Assembly: GCA_003242115.1 (NCBI GenBank)
Contig: QBMP01000175.1
Location: 1-9,441 of the forward strand
DNA from: Phormidesmis priestleyi
GTDB taxonomy: Bacteria; Cyanobacteriota; Cyanobacteriia; Phormidesmidales; Phormidesmidaceae
Length of the DNA: 9,441 nt
Direction of reading: 5' to 3'
Of the stretch, positions 6,357 to 9,441 are shown in pieces. Within the stretch, counting starts at the first letter, position 1. Each line of letters opens with the position of its first letter. The notes beneath the pieces are model-generated. The model did no database searches. It saw only the letters and a list, made by a program, of their open reading frames with translations, and was not told the origin of the DNA. The translations under genes were made by a program, and so were the position numbers.

Positions 6357-6968
6357 ATGATGCTTCCTCGAATGCCCTGGCGAGTCCCTGGGCGAATTAC
6401 TAGGCAAAAATTTTTAGCGAACTGCCTAAGCGCCTTGGTGGTTTTCGGTGCTACCGTAATTCCGCTAATGCTGCCAACACCAGCAGCTTACGCAATGGGC
6501 GGTGAACAGCCTACGATTGATCAGCCTGCTCCAACCTTTGCATTGCCTACAAATAGCGATGACAGCGGCGATGAGGGTGAAATTTCTTTGGCTGATTACC
6601 TCGGCCAGTGGGTCGTGTTGTATTTTTATCCGCGTGACTTTACCGCTGGATGCACATTGGAAGCGCAGCGATTTCAGCGTGATTTACCCGAATATCAGGC
6701 TCGTAATGCCCAAGTAATTGGCGTCAGTGCTGACGATGTAGAGTCTCACGCAGCATTTTGTGATGCCGAAGCACTCGTGTTTCCGCTGCTCTCCGATCCA
6801 GATGGCCAAGTCAGCCGCGCCTATGGCTCTTGGATGAAACCGATGTCGATGCGCCACACTTATTTGATTGATCCAGATGGCATCTTAAAAGAACGCTTTT
6901 TGGGGGTGCGTCCGGCCATTCATAGTCAAGAGGTGTTAGCTCGTTTAGACGAATTGCAGGCTAGCTAA
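6357..6968 (+). CDS. bcp: Exported peroxiredoxin, PrxQ/BCP type
   Basis: This is a thiol peroxidase of the AhpC/TSA PrxQ (bacterioferritin comigratory protein) group, reducing hydrogen peroxide and organic peroxides with electrons from thioredoxin-like donors. An N-terminal signal is clear: basic residues up to K18, a hydrophobic core around 20-39, and AYA at 44-46 before MGG. It lacks twin arginines, so Sec export to periplasm or thylakoid lumen is expected. The mature domain has YFYPRDFTAGCTLE, with peroxidatic Cys99, Thr96 and Glu102, and SMRHTYLIDPDG near the end. The usual resolving Cys five residues after Cys99 is Gln104. Instead Cys135 (in HAAFCDAEAL) lies 36 residues downstream, the same spacing as Cys47-Cys83 of Xylella PrxQ. 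Start choice among ATG 6357, 6360 and 6372 is open, and none has a Shine-Dalgarno. The gene is divergent from an ABC permease and 117 bp before nfu. Confidence 0.93.
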   Translation: MMLPRMPWRVPGRITRQKFLANCLSALVVFGATVIPLMLPTPAAYAMGGEQPTIDQPAPTFALPTNSDDSGDEGEISLADYLGQWVVLYFYPRDFTAGCTLEAQRFQRDLPEYQARNAQVIGVSADDVESHAAFCDAEALVFPLLSDPDGQVSRAYGSWMKPMSMRHTYLIDPDGILKERFLGVRPAIHSQEVLARLDELQAS

Positions 6969-7010
6969 CTGATCGCCAACTGATCGCTAATTGATTGCTA
7001 ATTGATTGGC
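6967..7010. repeat. Four 11-bp tandem repeats before nfu
   Basis: Four head-to-tail 11-mers follow each other: AACTGATCGCC (6967-6977), AACTGATCGCT (6978-6988), AATTGATTGCT (6989-6999) and AATTGATTGGC (7000-7010). The first begins inside the stop codon of the peroxiredoxin gene. The period is one DNA turn, so a protein could bind the units along one face. Slippage is an equally simple origin. The last base of the array is 75 bp before the nfu start. Confidence 0.75.
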
Positions 7011-7029
7011 CTAGAAAGCTACTAGGAAA

Positions 7030-7051
7030 TTTAGCGATTAGAACCGCTAAA
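7030..7051. promoter_or_regulatory. Perfect 7-bp inverted repeat upstream of nfu
   Basis: TTTAGCG (7030-7036) and CGCTAAA (7045-7051) are exact complements around an 8-nt spacer. CTAG occurs on both sides, at 7022 and 7052. It is 34 bp upstream of the nfu ATG and could be an operator or a leader hairpin. It does not match the CAAC-N6-GTTG type site known for the Fe-S regulator SufR, so no regulator is named. Confidence 0.4.
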
Positions 7052-7085
7052 CTAGAGCAATACCTTATTCAAACTGGAGATATCT

Positions 7086-7325
7086 ATGTCAACGCTTGCT
7101 TTAACTGAACCCAACGTCGAAAAAGTGCTTGATGAGCTGCGCCCTTATCTTTTGGCGGATGGTGGCAATGTAGAGCTAGTCGAATTAGACGGCCCGATTG
7201 TCAAACTGCGCCTCAATGGTGCTTGCAGCAGTTGCCCTAGTTCGGCGATGACGCTGCGCATGGGAATCGAACGCCGTTTGCGCGAATTTATTCCTGAAAT
7301 TGCTGAAATTCAGCAGGTGCAGTAG
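7086..7325 (+). CDS. nfu: NifU-like Fe-S cluster scaffold (Nfu)
   Basis: The 79-residue product is a stand-alone NifU C-terminal (Nfu) domain, the small Fe-S scaffold or carrier type of cyanobacteria and chloroplasts. Dimers hold a cluster between CXXC motifs and pass it to apoproteins such as ferredoxins and photosystem I. The motif is Cys47-S-S-Cys50 within [15 protein letters not shown], and the family's N-terminal helix with [18 protein letters not shown] (19-36) is intact. There is no N-terminal NifU or A-type domain, so the protein is not the nitrogen-fixation NifU proper. ATG 7086 has a good ribosome site, GGAG at 7076-7079. Four 11-bp repeats and an inverted repeat precede it, and a strong hairpin follows, so it probably forms its own transcription unit. 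Its neighbours (peroxiredoxin, serS) do not indicate a suf or isc cluster. Confidence 0.95.
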   Translation: MSTLALTEPNVEKVLDELRPYLLADGGNVELVELDGPIVKLRLNGACSSCPSSAMTLRMGIERRLREFIPEIAEIQQVQ

Positions 7326-7350
7326 TTTTTGCCAGATAATTTTTGCCAGA
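7326..7350. repeat. 11-bp direct repeat after nfu
   Basis: TTTTTGCCAGA occurs at 7326-7336, directly after the nfu stop, and again at 7340-7350 (period 14). It resembles the other short tandem duplications of the window and has no visible function. Confidence 0.6.
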
Positions 7351-7382
7351 GCTGACTCAGCCATTCGGTAAAAATAATTTTG

Positions 7383-7418
7383 AAGGGGCGGCAGGGCAGT
7401 GATCCTGACCGCCCCTTT
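7383..7418 (+). terminator. GC-rich hairpin terminator after nfu
   Basis: AAGGGGCGG (7383-7391) pairs with CCGCCCCTT (7409-7417). The stem continues with CAGG (7392-7395) against CCTG (7404-7407) around an 8-nt loop, with one bulged A at 7408. Only TTT follows, so it is not a classical T-tract terminator, but it is the strongest hairpin in the window and lies between nfu and serS. It should stop or weaken read-through into serS. The serS leader (7419-7485) is otherwise featureless. Confidence 0.65.
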
Positions 7419-7485
7419 GACTGTTACCCTTGCTTAGAGAAAGGCCCAGAGAGAGGCTTAGCGGGAAATTAAGGAAGTAAGGCCA

Positions 7486-8799
7486 GTGCTAGATATTAAG
7501 CTCATTCGCAATCAAACCGCTCAAGTGCAGACGGCTCTGGCTAAAAGAGGCGACTATGATTTGCAGCCGCTGCTTGATCTCGATGCCAAACAGCGACAGG
7601 TTGAAAAGCAGCGCTCAGATTTGCAGGCCCAAAGCAATGAGGTGGGTAAGTTAGTCGGGCAAAAGATTCGCCAGGGCGCTGATCCAGCCGGAGATGACGT
7701 GAAGGCGCTGAGGGCATCGGGTAACGAAATCAAGCAGACTTTGAGTGAGTTAGAACCTCACGAGCGTGAGCTAAAGGCGAATATTGAAGAGATTTTGCTA
7801 ACGTTGCCTAATCTGCCAGATGACTCTGTGCCGGTAGGAAAAAGCGAAGCCGAGAATGTAGAGATTCGGCGCTGGGGCGATGAGCTGATTGCGGCTGGGC
7901 GCTCAAGCCTACCGACCTATGAAACTCACTACGATTTGGGTGAGCGGCTAGGAATTATGAACTTTGAGCGCGCTGCGAAAGTGGCGCAAAGCCGGTTTGT
8001 GACTTTAATCGGCGCGGGTGCGGCGCTTGAAAGAGCGCTGATTTCATTCATGCTAGAGCGGCATGTGAAGGCGGGCTATACCGAAATTATGCCGCCGATT
8101 TTGGTGAATTCGGAATCAATGACGGGTTCTGGGCAGCTGCCTAAGTTTGCAGAAGATGGGTTTAAGTGCGATCGCGATGATCTCTGGCTCACCCCTACCG
8201 CCGAAGTTCCGCTCACCAACTTGCACCGCGACGAAATTCTCACAGCCGATCAGCTACCGATTAACTACTGCGCCTATACGCCCTGCTTTCGCCGCGAAGC
8301 CGGAAGCTATGGCCGCGACACTCGCGGCCTGATTCGGCTGCATCAGTTCAATAAAGTCGAAATGTACAAATTCGTTCATCCGAATAGCTCTTTTGATGAA
8401 CTTGAAGCGCTCACCCGCGACGCCGAAGACGTCTTGCAGCAGCTTCAGTTACCTTACCGAGTGCTGGCACTATGCACAGGCGATATGGGCTTTGGCGCTA
8501 GCAAAACCTACGACTTAGAAGTGTGGCTGCCGTCAGCCGATAAATATCGCGAAATTTCTAGCTGCTCTAACTGCGTTGACTTTCAGGGGCGGCGGGCCAA
8601 TATTCGCTTCAAAGCATCTGGTCAGAAAGGCACTCAGTATGTGCATACCCTCAATGGCTCCGGGCTAGCGGTTGGGCGGACGATGGCCGCTATTTTAGAA
8701 AACTATCAGCAGGCGGATGGCAGCGTTCGAGTGCCTGACATTCTGCAAAAGTATATGGGTACAGAGACGATTGGCGCTCCAAGTTCTGAATCTCCCTGA
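7486..8799 (+). CDS. serS: Seryl-tRNA synthetase
   Basis: SerRS is the cytoplasmic class II enzyme that charges tRNA-Ser, and tRNA-Sec where present, with serine. The 437-residue length is typical. Residues about 27-105 form the long antiparallel coiled coil that grips the tRNA variable arm, followed by [12 protein letters not shown]. The catalytic domain shows [10 protein letters not shown] with Thr238 and Glu240 for serine binding, motif 2 as [21 protein letters not shown] (start 268; quoted segment [14 protein letters not shown]), and motif 3 [18 protein letters not shown] from 391 with Arg398. The start is GTG 7486, giving the standard [11 protein letters not shown] terminus. AAGGA at 7471-7475 is a plausible ribosome site 10 bases upstream. 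A short tail after YMG ([13 protein letters not shown]) is non-conserved. A site-2 protease gene follows after 70 bp on the same strand, an order I recall from other cyanobacteria. Confidence 0.97.
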   Translation: MLDIKLIRNQTAQVQTALAKRGDYDLQPLLDLDAKQRQVEKQRSDLQAQSNEVGKLVGQKIRQGADPAGDDVKALRASGNEIKQTLSELEPHERELKANIEEILLTLPNLPDDSVPVGKSEAENVEIRRWGDELIAAGRSSLPTYETHYDLGERLGIMNFERAAKVAQSRFVTLIGAGAALERALISFMLERHVKAGYTEIMPPILVNSESMTGSGQLPKFAEDGFKCDRDDLWLTPTAEVPLTNLHRDEILTADQLPINYCAYTPCFRREAGSYGRDTRGLIRLHQFNKVEMYKFVHPNSSFDELEALTRDAEDVLQQLQLPYRVLALCTGDMGFGASKTYDLEVWLPSADKYREISSCSNCVDFQGRRANIRFKASGQKGTQYVHTLNGSGLAVGRTMAAILENYQQADGSVRVPDILQKYMGTETIGAPSSESP

Positions 8800-8830
8800 C
8801 CCTTAGACTCACACATTCACCAGCCCAGCC

Positions 8831-8843
8831 TTGTACAATACAA
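8831..8843 (+). promoter_or_regulatory. Possible -10 element within a small dyad before the protease gene
   Basis: TTGTA-CAA-TACAA is a perfect 5-bp dyad. It contains TACAAT (8834-8839), one mismatch from TATAAT, 30 bp before ATG 8870. No -35 hexamer is visible at the right distance (8811-8816 reads ACACAT). The element may give the protease gene its own promoter in the 70-bp gap after serS, but read-through from serS is also possible. Confidence 0.3.
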
Positions 8844-8869
8844 AAGTTAATTAAAACCGCCGAGCTTCT

Positions 8870-9441
8870 ATGATCGTACTGGCCGTAATCGGAGTCATTG
8901 CCCTACTGATTTTTGTTCACGAACTTGGCCACTTCACGGCGGCTCGGTTACAGGGCATTCACGTCAACCGTTTTTCAATTGGCTTTGGCCCTATCTTGTG
9001 GAAGTTTCAGGGCGATCGCACCGAATACGCGCTGCGGGCGATTCCACTCGGCGGCTTTGTCGGCTTTCCAGATGACGATCCAGAGAGCAAAATCCCAGCG
9101 GATGACCCGAACTTGCTCGGCAACCGCCCTGTGATTGATCGTGCCATTGTGATCAGTGCGGGCGTCATTGCCAACATGATCTTTGCCTATCTGGTCTTTG
9201 TTTTACAGTTTGGCAGCTTGGGCGTGCCAGATTTCAACCCCGGTGTCAAGGTGCCTGACGTGGTGCAAGGCAGCCCTGCTCAAACTGCGGGCATTGAAGC
9301 TAATGATGTGATTATTGCGGCCAATGCGCAGCCTTTGGGCACGGGAGAGCCGGTGCAGCGATCGCTGATTAGCATTATTCAGTCTAGCCCCGAAAAGCCG
9401 GTCACGCTTACGCTTCAGCGCGATAGTCAAGAGCTTAATGT
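8870..9441 (+). CDS. rseP: Site-2 protease RseP-like zinc metalloprotease (partial, N-terminal)
   Basis: This M50 intramembrane metalloprotease cleaves membrane-anchored regulators within the bilayer; the physiological substrates in cyanobacteria are not deducible here. The frame is open from ATG 8870 to the window end (190 codons plus two bases), so the C-terminal half, including the final membrane spans with the third zinc ligand, is outside. The first membrane span carries the zinc site HELGH (His17, Glu18, His21). RFSIGFGP and LRAIPLGGFVGF fit the conserved loop after it. A second span (about 93-115) has SAGVIANMIFA with Asn102. A PDZ domain begins around 125, with VVQGSPAQTAGIEANDVI typical of the peptide-binding fold. 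Translation start is supported by the conserved position of HExxH about 17 residues in; no strong ribosome site is present. The gene follows serS after 70 bp. Confidence 0.93.
   Translation, partial: MIVLAVIGVIALLIFVHELGHFTAARLQGIHVNRFSIGFGPILWKFQGDRTEYALRAIPLGGFVGFPDDDPESKIPADDPNLLGNRPVIDRAIVISAGVIANMIFAYLVFVLQFGSLGVPDFNPGVKVPDVVQGSPAQTAGIEANDVIIAANAQPLGTGEPVQRSLISIIQSSPEKPVTLTLQRDSQELN

Noticed and set aside
6967..7010. CRISPR-like array
   Set aside because: The units are only 11 bp and directly abutting, with no spacers, so it is a simple tandem repeat.
8913..9134. 73-codon plus-strand frame
   Set aside because: It is an out-of-frame shadow of the site-2 protease gene, which is open from 8870 to the window end with HELGH and PDZ motifs.
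9203..9430. 75-codon minus-strand frame
   Set aside because: Antisense to the PDZ-coding part of the protease gene, with no family resemblance.

Overview
The window looks like ordinary chromosomal DNA from a cyanobacterium. It carries chlI (magnesium chelatase for chlorophyll synthesis), at least nine copies of the HIP1 octamer GCGATCGC (for example at 450, 497, 828, 2780, 3569, 3808, 5933, 8168 and 9012), a stand-alone NifU-type scaffold protein, a DUF4058 remnant and a PEP-CTERM protein. The exact genus cannot be read from the sequence; a filamentous Leptolyngbya-like lineage is a guess.

Layout. 1-637: a 5'-truncated, stop-interrupted DUF4058 gene behind a 15-bp direct repeat. 701-2926, plus strand: chlI, ruvC and a conserved-looking gene of unknown function, probably co-transcribed at least from ruvC onward. 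2949-4094, minus strand: a radical SAM/SPASM enzyme, convergent with the previous gene. 4095-4700: a 606-bp gap, the richest non-coding stretch, with tandem repeats, dyads and hairpins. The best signal in it is a three-copy, 11-bp-period repeat resembling a cyanobacterial Pho box. 4701-5513, plus: a secreted CAP-domain protein with a lipobox-like N terminus and a PEP-CTERM-like C terminus. 5527-6309, minus: an ABC-2 exporter permease without its ATPase in the window. 6357-6968, plus: an exported PrxQ/BCP-type peroxiredoxin, divergent from the permease across 47 bp. 7086-7325, plus: the Nfu Fe-S scaffold, preceded by four 11-bp tandem repeats and a perfect inverted repeat and followed by a hairpin terminator. 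7486-8799, plus: serS. 8870 to the window end, plus: the N-terminal part of an RseP-like site-2 protease.

Most genes are housekeeping (chlorophyll synthesis, recombination, Fe-S assembly, tRNA charging, membrane proteolysis), and no single pathway joins them. I see no mobile element, CRISPR array, tRNA, rRNA or phage module, and no clear new multi-gene system. The points most worth a second look are the Pho-box-like array before a doubly targeted CAP protein, the short tandem duplications in several intergenic gaps, and the cysteine spacing of the exported peroxiredoxin.
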